Origin: Butyrivibrio sp. CB08
GTDB lineage: Bacteria; Bacillota; Clostridia; Lachnospirales; Lachnospiraceae
Length of the DNA: 64,000 bases
Direction: 5' to 3'
Assembly: GCF_003625485.1 (NCBI RefSeq)
Contig: NZ_RAIR01000002.1
Location: 372,001 to 436,000 of the forward strand
Below the pieces are notes generated by a model. The model worked only from the letters and a program-made list of their open reading frames with translations, made no database searches and had not been told where the DNA came from. Of the stretch, positions 41,870 to 52,200 are shown in pieces (position 1 is the stretch's first letter; each line of letters begins with the position of its first letter). The position numbers were made by a program, and so were the translations under genes.

Positions 41870-43378
41870 ATGAATAGAAAAAGATTGCTAAGCAGCATAT
41901 TGGCTACTGCCTTAAGCGTAAATATGATAATCGCCTCAGGATTCACAGCTTACGCATGTGAAACCGAAGAGGTTACATCCACTGAAAGTAGTAGCGAAAC
42001 TGTTGAAACCACAGAAAGTAGTAGTGAAACTGCCACCGAGACTTCTGAATCCACAGATAGTAGTGCCGAAACTGCTGTAGCTGCAGAAAATAATACTGAA
42101 ACTGTTACCGCTGCAGAAAGCACAGTCGAAACTGCAGCATCCGAAGCTCCGACTCAGGTAAATCCTGAGTACCTTGGCGGCGACGTCATGTGGGTAGTCA
42201 ACGAAGGCTATACTGATGCTGAAAAATACGGCACAGAAGATTATGACTCGCAGCTTTGCTGGGCAGCCACAGCTGCAAATATGATCTGGGATGGTAACTA
42301 TGGCTCAGGTACTATCAATCCTATGACCGGTGAGTATTTCACCAGCGTTGATGAAGTATTTGATTACTTCAGATATTGTTTTACTGATGAGCCGGGAGTA
42401 CCCGATGGAGCTTTAGCCTATTTCCTTGACGGAACCTACCAGTACCAGGGTTATGTCGGTGTCTCACAGCTAAAGGATGATGCGCCAGATGGCGGAATGA
42501 TAAGAGGTACCTTCGAAAACGTATCACAAATTATAGAACATACCAATGATGTGAATGTCCTTGACCTGGTAGCAGATCTTAGCAACAAGACAGCTGGAGC
42601 ACTTTTAAAATGGTGGGGTATCAACGAACAGGAAACACTCACAAATCTTGGCGCCCACTGGCTCACAATAGCACAAGTTGTAACTGACGATAACGGCGAA
42701 TATCAGGGAATCTGGCTTGCTGATTCTGATAACGATGTAGCCTGTTATTATCCTGAATACCAGAATGTGGCCGATGATGAAAGAGCTATGGCTGCAGCAC
42801 AGATGCCAAACTCCTATACCTATTACGATTTATCCTACGAGCAGCTGGGTGAGGCTTATTACTGGGTAGTAAATGACTTTATTGACCGTTCAGATCTAAA
42901 GACGTACATACACGTTATCAATTATCTGTTAAACAACAACGAAGCTGGTGGAGGCGATCCTGATGACATCTACTATGGCCCTGAAGATACTCCAGCAGTT
43001 GAAGATACAGATGAGATCGACATAACACCATACGTCGCAGAGGAAATGAGACAGGCACTGCTTGTGGATATCAAATCAATGATGATCGAAAAAGATCTTG
43101 TTGTTTACTCACCAACAGATAATGTTTACAACAAGAGCACAGATAACGGATATTCACTTATACTCCGCAAGCTTGCAACAAATCTGACCAATGTCTACAT
43201 AAATGGTATAAGACTTGAAGCTGGCGGCCTTGACTACACCATCAAACAGGAAAAGAACGGTCTGTTCACCATCGTCATAAGCAAGGAATACCTGAACACT
43301 TTAGAAGCTGGCACCTACACAATGACAATGGAATTTGCCGGTTCAGAACCTGTGACAGTAACAATTATTGTCAAATAA
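41870..43378 (+). CDS. Secreted IdeS/Mac-like cysteine protease (C66-type) with a C-terminal X2 domain
   Basis: 502 residues. Residues 1-29 are a signal peptide (cut near AYA-C). A Ser/Thr/Glu linker with ESSSET repeats runs to about 95. The catalytic domain resembles IdeS, the streptococcal IgG-cleaving protease: DVMWVVNEG (IdeS: TSVWTKG), LCWAATAANMIWDG with Cys130, NLGAHWLTIAQV with His263, and GIWLADSDND with Asp285/287. Residues 405-502 fit the X2/CBM_X2 Ig-like domain (VYINGIRLEAGGLDYTI, LEAGTYTMTMEFAG). ATG 41870 follows GGAGG. Whether it cuts immunoglobulin or another protein is unknown. Confidence 0.78.
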   Translation: MNRKRLLSSILATALSVNMIIASGFTAYACETEEVTSTESSSETVETTESSSETATETSESTDSSAETAVAAENNTETVTAAESTVETAASEAPTQVNPEYLGGDVMWVVNEGYTDAEKYGTEDYDSQLCWAATAANMIWDGNYGSGTINPMTGEYFTSVDEVFDYFRYCFTDEPGVPDGALAYFLDGTYQYQGYVGVSQLKDDAPDGGMIRGTFENVSQIIEHTNDVNVLDLVADLSNKTAGALLKWWGINEQETLTNLGAHWLTIAQVVTDDNGEYQGIWLADSDNDVACYYPEYQNVADDERAMAAAQMPNSYTYYDLSYEQLGEAYYWVVNDFIDRSDLKTYIHVINYLLNNNEAGGGDPDDIYYGPEDTPAVEDTDEIDITPYVAEEMRQALLVDIKSMMIEKDLVVYSPTDNVYNKSTDNGYSLILRKLATNLTNVYINGIRLEAGGLDYTIKQEKNGLFTIVISKEYLNTLEAGTYTMTMEFAGSEPVTVTIIVK

Positions 43379-43394
43379 GAAATGTGCATAATAA

Positions 43395-43434
43395 AAGGCT
43401 GAAGTCGAACAAAACGACTTCAGCCTTGTTTTAT
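43395..43434. terminator. Bidirectional terminator, protease / metF
   Basis: A perfect 13-bp stem AAGGCTGAAGTCG / CGACTTCAGCCTT with a 7-base loop has GTTTTATT on the plus strand and TTTTATTAT on the minus strand. Confidence 0.9.
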
Positions 43435-44297
43435 TATCGTATTATAGTTGCAAGATTTCTCATGATACCTGCAGCGATGTCAGGCTTGTTCATTGAGTAA
43501 ACGTGGATGTGACTCACTCCATTACTGATAAGATCGATGATCTGGTCGCTGGCGTAGATGATACCGGCTTCCTTCATCTTGTCAGGGTCATCAGCGAAGC
43601 GGTCCACCATGATCTTCATCTTCTGAGGAATTGTAGATCCTGAAAGAGCCACGCTCCTTGAAACCTGCTTGGCGTTTGTTATTGGCATGATTCCTGGAAG
43701 AACAGGAACTTCAATGCCCTTCTCTCTTATCCTGTACAGGAACTGATAGAGAGTAGAGTTATCAAAAAACATCTGGGTTGTCAGGAAATCACATCCTGCA
43801 TCAACCTTCTCTTTTAAATGCTCGATGTCCTCTGACTGTCTTGCACACTCGATGTGTCCCTCGGGGTAGCATGCACCGCCGATGCAAAAGCTCTCATCAA
43901 TAGACTTGATATCGTAGATGAGCTGGGTTGCATGATCGTAGTCGTAGCAAATCCTGCCTTCCTTGGGAATATCTCCGCGAAGAGCCATAATGTTCTCAAT
44001 GCCCCTGCTCTTATACTCTTCTATCATGGACTTAACAGTCTCTTTGGTAGATGATACGCAGGTAAGGTGAGAAAGAACTGTTACTCCGTACTTATCCTGA
44101 AGGTCTGAGGAGATGGCCGCTGTATTCTTGCTGGTTCCGCCGCCTGCTCCGTAGGTTACGCTCATAAAGTCAGGTTTAAGGGCTGCGATCTCGGCTGCTG
44201 CCTTCTCTACTGCTTCATAGCCAGCATCTGTCTTTGGTGGGAACACCTCAAAGGAGAGGGTTACCTCTTTTTCCTTGAATATATCTGTTATCTTCAT
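43434..44297 (-). CDS. metF: Methylenetetrahydrofolate reductase
   Basis: 287 residues: LSFEVFPPKTDAGYE at the N-terminus, FMSVTYGAGGGTSKNT, ENIMALRGDIP, FLTTQMFFDNSTLYQF and VPVLPGIMPITN. This is the FAD-dependent MetF family making 5-methyl-THF for methionine synthesis (or for acetogenic C1 flow). Start 44297 has GAGGT upstream; earlier in-frame codons would overlap purB. It follows purB by 7 bases, an unusual pairing but consistent with shared one-carbon demand. Confidence 0.93.
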   Translation of the reverse strand: MKITDIFKEKEVTLSFEVFPPKTDAGYEAVEKAAAEIAALKPDFMSVTYGAGGGTSKNTAAISSDLQDKYGVTVLSHLTCVSSTKETVKSMIEEYKSRGIENIMALRGDIPKEGRICYDYDHATQLIYDIKSIDESFCIGGACYPEGHIECARQSEDIEHLKEKVDAGCDFLTTQMFFDNSTLYQFLYRIREKGIEVPVLPGIMPITNAKQVSRSVALSGSTIPQKMKIMVDRFADDPDKMKEAGIIYASDQIIDLISNGVSHIHVYSMNKPDIAAGIMRNLATIIR

Positions 44298-44304
44298 AAT
44301 TACC

Positions 44305-45738
44305 TCATACGTTAATCTCAGCTGTAAGGCCAAGGTCTTCCTTGTTAGCATCAAGGATAGGCTTAACCACTTCATTTAAGAACTTCTCAACCTGGTGAGC
44401 GCTGCATCCTACATACTTCTTAGGATCCATTGATGCCTTAAGCTCTTCAAGTGTGAGTGGGAATGCAGGGTCTTCTGCGATAAGCTCAAGGAGGTTGTTG
44501 TCCTTACCCTCAACCTTGACAGTCTTACCTGCTTCCATGGAGAGCTCTCTGATCTTCTCATGAAGCTCCTGTCTGTCACCACCTGCCTTAACTGCATCCA
44601 TCATGATATTCTCTGTTGCCATAAATGGAAGCTCAGCGAGCATGTGCTTTTCAATAACCTTAGGATAAACAACAAGTCCGTCTACAACATTGAGACAAAG
44701 GTCCAGAACACCGTCTGTTGCAAGGAAGCCCTCAGGAATTGAAAGGCGCTTGTTGGCTGAATCATCGAGAGTTCTCTCAAACCACTGTGAAACCTCTGTA
44801 ATAGCCGGGTTAAGTGTATCGATGATCACATATCTTGAAAGGGAGCAGATTCTCTCACTCCTCATAGGATTTCTCTTGTAAGCCATAGCTGATGAACCGA
44901 TCTGGCTCTTCTCAAATGGCTCCTCAACTTCCTTAAGGTGCTGAAGAAGTCTGATATCCTGAGCCATCTTGGTAGCTGATGAACAGATGCCTGCAAGAAC
45001 ATTTACAACCTTCATGTCGATCTTACGGCTGTAGGTCTGTCCTGAAACTGCCATGCATCCCTTAAATCCAAGCTTGTCAGCAAGCATTGGATCAAGCTTG
45101 TCAACCTTGGTAAGGTCTCCGTCAAAGAGCTCAAGGAATGAAGCCTGAGTACCAGTTGTTCCCTTTGAGCCAAGAAGCTTCATGTTATCTAAAACGTAGT
45201 CCAGATCCTCAAGATCAATGGTAAAATCCTGAAGCCACAGGCACGCTCTTTTACCTACTGTTGTCGGCTGTGCAGGCTGGAAATGAGTAAATCCAAGGGT
45301 TGGCTGATCCTTGTACTCATCAGCAAATTTAGAAAGAGCAGCGATGACATTAACGAGCTTCTTGCGAACAAGCTTCAAAGCCTCTGTCATAACGATGATA
45401 TCTGTGTTGTCACCAACGTAGCAGCTTGTAGCGCCAAGGTGGATGATTCCCTTAGCCTTGGGGCACTGAACACCGTAAGCGTAAACGTGGCTCATAACAT
45501 CGTGACGAACTTCTTTTTCCCTTGCCTTGGCAACATCATAGTTGATGTCATCCTTGTGGGCCTTAAGCTCTTCAATCTGCTCATCTGTGATAGGAAGACC
45601 AAGGTCCTGCTCAATCTCAGCAAGAGCGATCCAGAGTCTTCTCCAGGTCCTGAACTTCATATCAGGGGAAAAGATATACTGCATCTCTTTACTTGCATAG
45701 CGCTCTGATAGTGGGCTTAGATAGCGGTCTGTACTCAT
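44305..45738 (-). CDS. purB: Adenylosuccinate lyase
   Basis: 477 residues. The fumarase-superfamily signature is [17 protein letters not shown], and the N-terminus [14 protein letters not shown] is that of the eukaryote-like PurB group. It cleaves SAICAR and adenylosuccinate in purine synthesis. It is on the same strand as, and about 12 kb downstream of, a divergent PurA-like gene, but in another operon. GAGGAG precedes the ATG. Confidence 0.95.
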   Translation of the reverse strand: MSTDRYLSPLSERYASKEMQYIFSPDMKFRTWRRLWIALAEIEQDLGLPITDEQIEELKAHKDDINYDVAKAREKEVRHDVMSHVYAYGVQCPKAKGIIHLGATSCYVGDNTDIIVMTEALKLVRKKLVNVIAALSKFADEYKDQPTLGFTHFQPAQPTTVGKRACLWLQDFTIDLEDLDYVLDNMKLLGSKGTTGTQASFLELFDGDLTKVDKLDPMLADKLGFKGCMAVSGQTYSRKIDMKVVNVLAGICSSATKMAQDIRLLQHLKEVEEPFEKSQIGSSAMAYKRNPMRSERICSLSRYVIIDTLNPAITEVSQWFERTLDDSANKRLSIPEGFLATDGVLDLCLNVVDGLVVYPKVIEKHMLAELPFMATENIMMDAVKAGGDRQELHEKIRELSMEAGKTVKVEGKDNNLLELIAEDPAFPLTLEELKASMDPKKYVGCSAHQVEKFLNEVVKPILDANKEDLGLTAEINV

Positions 45739-45767
45739 TTTTTCATACTCCTCTTTTTTTGAATAAT

Positions 45768-45773
45768 ATTATA
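45768..45773 (-). promoter_or_regulatory. Probable -10 of purB
   Basis: TATAAT on the minus strand lies about 30 bases before the start codon. No clear -35 was found; a GGATTGC/GCAATCC hairpin occupies the region just upstream. Confidence 0.4.
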
Positions 45774-45870
45774 AATGAATGATATACGGATTGCTACGCT
45801 AAAAAGCAGCTTTCGCAATCCTACAACCATTCGGAATCCGGCCTATCGGCCTACTTCCTCATGTTTGTTA

Positions 45871-45929
45871 GTGTCATAAAGTCAGAAGGCTTAGCATGCA
45901 AGCATGCACGCATTCTGACCTTCTGACAC
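45871..45929. repeat. 59-bp interrupted palindrome, probable terminator
   Basis: GTGTCA, GTCAGAA and GCATGC (45871-45899) pair with GCATGC, TTCTGAC and TGACAC (45902-45929), interrupted by small internal loops. GTCAGAAGG can alternatively pair with CCTTCTGAC. It follows the coiled-coil gene at 45.9 kb and could end that operon, but lacks a T tract. The rest of the 195-base gap holds the purB promoter. Confidence 0.45.
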
Positions 45930-45933
45930 CATA

Positions 45934-47121
45934 TCATTCATACTTGTCCTCATATTTTGAAACCATATCGAGAATTTCCTGAGTGTACTTGGGGTACTGC
46001 CTTGCCATATCTTCGATCTCCAGCTTGGCATTTCCAGCAACCACGTCCCTGTTGTACTCCATGCGTTTTCTAAGGGACTGTCTCTGGACGTTCAGACTGT
46101 GCCTTATCTCTACCTCTTCATTGTGATTAAGAAGGGCTTCCACCTGGTGGATCCAGATATCAGGATCCTTGACCCTGTAGTGGCGGAGCATGTAGATAAG
46201 GTCTTTTTCATTGGAATCAAGGAGCTTTCTGGCATCCTCGAATCTTGCTCTCTCTTTCTTTTCCTGCTCATATCTCTCGTACAGATCTGTCAGCTCTGAT
46301 GAGGTGTTGACGCCGTACTTGATGCAGAGGTAATCGATCAGGTTCGTGTTGTTGACGTATCTGATCTTAACCTGGTTTTGAAGCATTATAAGCCTTGAGA
46401 TAGACTTTGTCACTGTTTTAAGCTCAACTGCTGCATTGGAATTCTGCACATACAAAACGGTGATGGCGATAGCTGCGAGAAGTACTGTCACCATGATGCC
46501 ATATATTACGTTAAGCTTAAGGCCGATCTGCAGTATCAAAAGAAATACCAGGATCACCACCAGTGCTACGCCTATGGCAATTATCAGCTTCTTGGTATTC
46601 TCTATAGTTGCAAGAAGTTCCTCTTCCTGGTACTCGTAAGCCTGGTGCTCACTGTCAAGGCGCTTAAGGTCGTTTCTGATCTTCTTTTGATAGACCTCTG
46701 CCTCAGCAAGCTTACTTGCTCCTGACTTGGCGTCGTGCTGGAGCCTCTCCATGTGCTCGAACTCAGCATCAGTCATCTTGCTTTTTCTTTTACCAAACTT
46801 CTCCTGAGTAACCTGGGAATCAAGGATCTTCTGGGCACAATCGTTGATCTCAGCCCTCTGCTCTGGTGGCAGCGCATCGATTTCCTCCATGTCACGAAGG
46901 TGACTTGTGACATCATTGTACTCATACTCAAGGGCGTCAAGTTCCCTGGCAGCCTCCTGCATCTGAAGAAGGCAGCTGCCTATATACTCTCTTCTCTGGA
47001 CCGGATCGTCCATATCCACGTCTTTTCTGGTATAGACAATGTCGTTCCAGTCCTGGAGCCTTGTCTGCTCCGCCCAGTCCTCGTCTCTACTATTGTTTGA
47101 AAAGATGTCTAAAAAGCCCAT
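45934..47121 (-). CDS. Two-TM coiled-coil protein (unrecognised)
   Basis: 395 residues. Charged helical N-terminal half (heptad-like, 30-180), two adjacent TM helices (about 183-205 and 210-228: IIAIGVALVVILVFLLILQI and a VIYGIMVTVLLAAI stretch), then another long coiled coil. It starts right after the stop of the upstream gene. It is the last gene of the DUF5717/DUF5716 unit and may anchor it to the membrane. No family is recognised. Confidence 0.6.
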   Translation of the reverse strand: MGFLDIFSNNSRDEDWAEQTRLQDWNDIVYTRKDVDMDDPVQRREYIGSCLLQMQEAARELDALEYEYNDVTSHLRDMEEIDALPPEQRAEINDCAQKILDSQVTQEKFGKRKSKMTDAEFEHMERLQHDAKSGASKLAEAEVYQKKIRNDLKRLDSEHQAYEYQEEELLATIENTKKLIIAIGVALVVILVFLLILQIGLKLNVIYGIMVTVLLAAIAITVLYVQNSNAAVELKTVTKSISRLIMLQNQVKIRYVNNTNLIDYLCIKYGVNTSSELTDLYERYEQEKKERARFEDARKLLDSNEKDLIYMLRHYRVKDPDIWIHQVEALLNHNEEVEIRHSLNVQRQSLRKRMEYNRDVVAGNAKLEIEDMARQYPKYTQEILDMVSKYEDKYE

Positions 47122-47964
47122 TTATTTCACCCTGTCTTTAACCAGCTCTCTGTAAGTATACTTCATCTTATCAGTGAGCTCCCCAACCTGTTCGTAGTAC
47201 TCGTGCATCTTGCCCTCAGCCTTGTAGACTGAAAGAGTTCCAAGTGTGTGGTTATCATCACTGGCAGCGTAGAGCTCCTCTGCTTCCTTCATCCTGCCTT
47301 CTATGGTCATGGAAGCCTCATAGGCCTCGTCGCTGTCTGCTATAAATGAAACGTATTCCTTGTTTGAAAGGTTCATCCTCACGGCTGAAAGATACTGGTA
47401 ATAGGACTCCTTGTCACCGCTGTCCTCGTAGGCCTTAAGGAATCTCTCTGCGGCCTTCTCAAAGAGGAACAACCTTGCGTACATCACGCCCTCGTTGTGC
47501 TCGATCTTAGCCCTTAGCTTTTTGTCTATATCAGGAGTGTTGGCAAGAAGGAACTCATACTCTCTGAAGGCCATGGCGTATCTGCCGTTCTTAAGAAGGA
47601 AGTTAGCTCTTGCCAGCTTCTTTTGATAGACATCCATGCCTGCGTTACCACGAAGGATCTCTTCAGTCTTGTCCACTTCCTTCCTGGTGTTGTATCCAAC
47701 GTAATCAAGGATGGTTCCTGCAAGAGCGGCCATGGAACATCTCTTTGAATACATGCTCCTAAGCTCATCAGAGAGTCTGTGAAGGCTGCACTCCTCTTCG
47801 ATCCAGTCAAAGAGTGATGGTCCAAAGCTCTCCTCATCAAGAAGAAAAGCGTTCTTGACTATGCAGTAACACAGCTCCTCGATGCAGTAGACATTCCTGC
47901 CTATCTTCTCTATGTGGTATGGATTTTCAGCATAGCTTCCTATGCACAAAATCGGTTTACTCAT
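47122..47964 (-). CDS. TPR-like helical protein of the DUF5716/5717 unit (unrecognised)
   Basis: 280 residues. After a short beta-rich N-terminus (PILCIGSYAENPYHIEKIGRNVYCIEE) the protein is helical, with TPR-like repeats (RANFLLKNGRYAMAFREYEF, LFEKAAERFLKAYEDSG). Soluble. It starts 6 bases after the DUF5716 gene. Its function is unknown; it probably scaffolds neighbours. Confidence 0.6.
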   Translation of the reverse strand: MSKPILCIGSYAENPYHIEKIGRNVYCIEELCYCIVKNAFLLDEESFGPSLFDWIEEECSLHRLSDELRSMYSKRCSMAALAGTILDYVGYNTRKEVDKTEEILRGNAGMDVYQKKLARANFLLKNGRYAMAFREYEFLLANTPDIDKKLRAKIEHNEGVMYARLFLFEKAAERFLKAYEDSGDKESYYQYLSAVRMNLSNKEYVSFIADSDEAYEASMTIEGRMKEAEELYAASDDNHTLGTLSVYKAEGKMHEYYEQVGELTDKMKYTYRELVKDRVK

Positions 47965-47970
47965 AAGATC

Positions 47971-49269
47971 TTATACCTCTATAGTCTGCTCCCAGACTTT
48001 GCCAGTTGCAGGGAACAGTTCTCCAAATCCCCTGTCTGTGACTTTTACGCTCACTTCACTTACGCTGTTCATGGCAATTGCCAGATGAAGTCTGGTGGTG
48101 CCAGCAGGTCTTTTTACAAGACCGTCCAGATAGAGCTGAACAACCTTGGGCCTTCCGCCGGTAAGTGGTGTGACTTCTATGTTCAAAATGCCGCTCTGGT
48201 CCATGATGATGTCAAGGCTGGTCTCAGCCTCGTACCAGTTAACTCCGGCATCAAGAAGGGCGTGATAAACCTCTGTTCCGCACTTAAGGAGCTTCATTCC
48301 AAGATTGGCCTTAAGCTTGTCCTCACCAAGGAATACAAACTTGCCTGCATTGCCTGTGGGACTCACCCTCTCTCTTGCGGCGATGCTGGCGCCCTTGCTA
48401 AAGAGGTTGTTGCCCTGGAATACACGCCTTGTCCTGCAAAGGAACTCTAATGACCTCTTGGTCCACTTCTCATGGAAGCCGTCACCAAGAAGGAATACCG
48501 TTGATATGATCTTCTCCTGGCAGACCTTCTGCATGATGGTCAGAAACTCATCATCTAGTCTCTCACAGGTCTTATGGAAAAGAGCTGCATCCTTTGGGAA
48601 TCCGGTTGGAAGCATCAGCTCGTCAAAGTGCTCTACATCTATGGTTGCAACCACGGGCTTGGTGTTGGTGTTTAAGGTCATCTTAAACACAGACAGCTCC
48701 TCAAGGTCGTAGTCACAGGCAAGGATCGTGTGATGTGTCAGGTCATCAGGCTGATAGAGCATGTAGTTGTAAAAGCTCTCCTCATGGCTCTGATAGAAAA
48801 TGTTGGAAGTCTTAAGCTCAAGGGCAGCTGTCACAGCATTTAAAACCTGCACCATCCTGTGATCGAGGCTTCTTGTGGTAAACATGATGGCATCCACGTT
48901 GTCCATGGAAACCTCAAGGGAGAGAAGTGATAAGCTTCTTTTAACAAACAGAGTCAAAAGAGCTATCGGATCGTACTCAGCTTCTCCAACCATCACAGGC
49001 TTGCCGTCCTTGGCAGCTGCAATAAGCCCCTCTACAGCAGTTCCATCTCCGTCTTCAATGTGCCTTACAGCCTCTTTACCGTAAAACCACTGATTGACGT
49101 CCTTTCTTTTGCACAGGACAGTAGGAATATTATAAAGTTCGCTTCCTGCCAGAACTGACAGGGTTTCAGGCATGTCTGCATCTGACGCCAGGTAGCTGAT
49201 CTGGGATACTTTTTCACCCAGATCATACCCCAGGACAAATCGCCTTGAGTCAGAGTTACCAAAAAGCAT
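47971..49269 (-). CDS. DUF5716 family protein
   Basis: 432 residues resembling DUF5716: FVLGYDLGEKVSQISYL near the N-terminus, DAIMFTTRSLDHR, TILACDYDLEELSVFK and FLLGDGFHEKW. The phosphate-loop-like segments suggest an actin/HSP70-type ATPase fold, which is an inference. It lies 6 bases after the DUF5717 gene, the usual partner in Clostridia. Role unknown. Confidence 0.7.
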   Translation of the reverse strand: MLFGNSDSRRFVLGYDLGEKVSQISYLASDADMPETLSVLAGSELYNIPTVLCKRKDVNQWFYGKEAVRHIEDGDGTAVEGLIAAAKDGKPVMVGEAEYDPIALLTLFVKRSLSLLSLEVSMDNVDAIMFTTRSLDHRMVQVLNAVTAALELKTSNIFYQSHEESFYNYMLYQPDDLTHHTILACDYDLEELSVFKMTLNTNTKPVVATIDVEHFDELMLPTGFPKDAALFHKTCERLDDEFLTIMQKVCQEKIISTVFLLGDGFHEKWTKRSLEFLCRTRRVFQGNNLFSKGASIAARERVSPTGNAGKFVFLGEDKLKANLGMKLLKCGTEVYHALLDAGVNWYEAETSLDIIMDQSGILNIEVTPLTGGRPKVVQLYLDGLVKRPAGTTRLHLAIAMNSVSEVSVKVTDRGFGELFPATGKVWEQTIEV

Positions 49270-49275
49270 TGTCTA

Positions 49276-52200
49276 TCATCCTTCCCTGCTGTCTTCTGTA
49301 TCCATAGGAGAAAACAGCTTGTCACAAATAAACTTCTTTCTAAAATACTCCCCGATAAGTGAGTCCACTGTATCGTAGTCCTGCAGGGTCTCACCGATCA
49401 TAATGTCATTTATAAGACTGAATCTTCCTGGAAGTGTACCACCTACGATGTCGCTCTTTTGGATGGTTCCGCTCTCAGTAAGGATCTCCTCTTCTCCGTT
49501 TTGCTCAGTGATGTAGTACTGCATCTGCTCTCCGAAGAACAGGATGAAATCTGCAACATATATGCCATCGTACATCTGACGCATCTCGACTACCTTGTAC
49601 TCATTGTCAGCGTCATTATCAAGTCTGTAGTGCACCTTGCAGTGGGCGTCAGGACCTGACCTGTACTCGAGCATGGTCTTGTCTATGAACTGCACCATAT
49701 CTGGCAGGACATCTGCGTACTCCATGTAGAAAGAGAAGTACACATCCTTGGAAAGAAGGCTCCTTAGGAACTTCGCTGCGATCTCCTCGTTGACCTCTTC
49801 CTCGGACTTCCTGTCGTTAGCATAGTAGCGAAGGTAAGCCAGTGCACAGACTTCAGAAAGCGGCATGTTCTCAAGTGCCAGCTTCTCAATTCTGTCAAAT
49901 ATGAACTTATCTGTCACAGTGCCCTTTACAAAGCTGTCGTAGGCACTCTGTGAAAGGAATGCCATCTCAACGTCAGCATTGGCACCGCTCTTAACGTACT
50001 TCTTGAAGATCTCGATCTTCTCACCGATGAAGGCTCCGCTGTAAAGAGCCTGCACAAGGATCCTCTCACTAAGAGAATAGGTATCAAGACCAAAGGACTC
50101 AGCAGCCCTCCAGATCTCTCTCATCTCCCTCAAGGTTCCGTTGTAGTGGGTGATCAGGAAGTTAAGTAGCTGCTCGTCGTACTTGCCTGATCTGAAAGCG
50201 TAGTGGGCAATCTCCAGCTCTTTTGCCTCGGGCTCTAATGCTCCTCTGTCGAGGAGACGGACGCAGAGCTTAAGGATCACCTTGGCGTCAATTCCGTGAC
50301 ATCCAAAGGTCTTTACCCACTCCATTGCCTTCTCGTAGAGGCCTGACATTACCATGAGCTCTAATATCTCGGCTCTTCCGGCACTTTCAAACTCCTCCGG
50401 GTCTATGTTCACAAGGTACTCAGTGAGCTGCCTTGTAAAATCGTTGTCGTAATAGAATCTGATGAGGTTACCTGAAATCTCGTTCCTATAGCTCTTTCTG
50501 ACAAGCTCGGAACCAGCCAGGTCTCTGTATCTGCCCACATTATCAAGGTCGATGGTGTAGGCATTTTTGCCAAGGTCGCACAGGAATAGATCCAGGTTCT
50601 CCTTGCCCTTCTGGATGTAAGGGATTGCATAGGCTGAGAGTTTGCCAGGGAGCATCAGCTTGGTATTGGTGTACGGGATGCTGGCTGCATACCTGTTGCC
50701 CTCGTGATCAGCTAAAAGAACTGTGTAGTCACTTCCATATAACGGAACGTAGCAGACTCCGTCTACCACGGGGAAGCGCATTGCGCCCTCGCACTTGTCA
50801 TACACAACGCAGACACCTACGATCCTGCTGTCGCTGACTCTGATCTCTGAGGTGTAAAGAGCTGACAGCACCTTGGATGCATTGGCTGCGTCAACCATCT
50901 GCCTTGTGAGCATGTTTTTGTACAGATAGCCAAGGTCTCTTGTGACTCTGCCCTTATCAAGCTGGGCCATAAGGAACTTCTCTATCTGTGGAACATATGA
51001 ATCGTAGAGCTCAGGATACTCTTCCTTGTGCTCGTGAACATATCTGTAGAGGATAGCGTTCTTGTCGTATTCAAGGTCGCTCTGATATGAGAAGTACATA
51101 AGGACCATCTTGCTGATGTCGCAGGGAAGAAGCCCATTCTCATCGGTGTAGATGGACATCATGTAGTACTCATACAGTCTTGTGATACGAAGCTCGCTGT
51201 CGACGCCTCTCTTGTACCACTCGAAGGCAAAGGCATCTGTCTTGCCGCCCTTGATAAGAAGAGAAACAATGGCTTCAAGCACATCTCCGCTCTCTCTTAT
51301 CTCGTAGCAGGCCTTTAAGATCCTAAAGAGTCTCATGTCAAAGTTTCTGACTCTCATGGACAGATAAACTATCTGATCAATGAGGTTTAAGGATATTATC
51401 TGTTTCTTGGCGCCGTACTCAAGAACGTACAACTCGTAGTTATCAAGCCTTGTTAAGATCGAAGGTGAATCATTTAAAAGATTCATGGCCTCCAGATACA
51501 GGATCGGACTCCTGCAACCAAAGGTGAACTGCTCTTCAAGCATCATCCACTTTCTGGGGCTGCTTGTGGTGTACTCCTCAGCTATATAGAGAAGGAGCCA
51601 TGCAATTCTCCAGTTATCAGGGTTTCTCCTGAATATTCCCTCAAGCCTTTCTGACACGTCGTTGATGTAGGCGTCCTCTCTGCTGCAGAGAGTAGAAAGG
51701 TAGAGATAGTAGCTATAAAGAGTATCTCCATCGGCGTCCAGTGCCTCTTTTTCCGCCTTATCAAGGATCCACTTACCCTCGTTGATCCTGCCTGCGGTGA
51801 TGTAGTACTGGGCAGTGTATAGTCTTGTCTCAAGATTCTTGTCATCGATGGCATTCATCTTGGAGATGATCTTGCCAGTCTCAGAAAGCCAGGCTCTTGA
51901 GGTTATTTTTTTGCAGCTGAAATTCTCATAGACTCTTACAAGGTCCACAAGGAGTCTCTTCATCTCCTGGTAATCCCCTGTCAGATGCTTGTCAGAAAGA
52001 TGGACAATGGCTGTTACAGGGAAAATGACCTCTGTAAAATTGTTGTAGAAACGGATTCTTCCGTAATTGTTGCCCTCGTGGAGCTGGTCGGTACGAAGAC
52101 GCAGCTTGATCCTTGCTGTGGTGCCGGTAAAGTCGTCCTCTGAGATCTCATACTTATCTAGAGTTATGAAGTCTCCGTCCACATCTGCAAAGAGGTGGGT

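Noticed and set aside
45934-47121. Coiled-coil two-TM protein as a chemoreceptor
   Set aside because: There is no methyl-accepting hairpin tip motif and the TM helices are adjacent in mid-protein.
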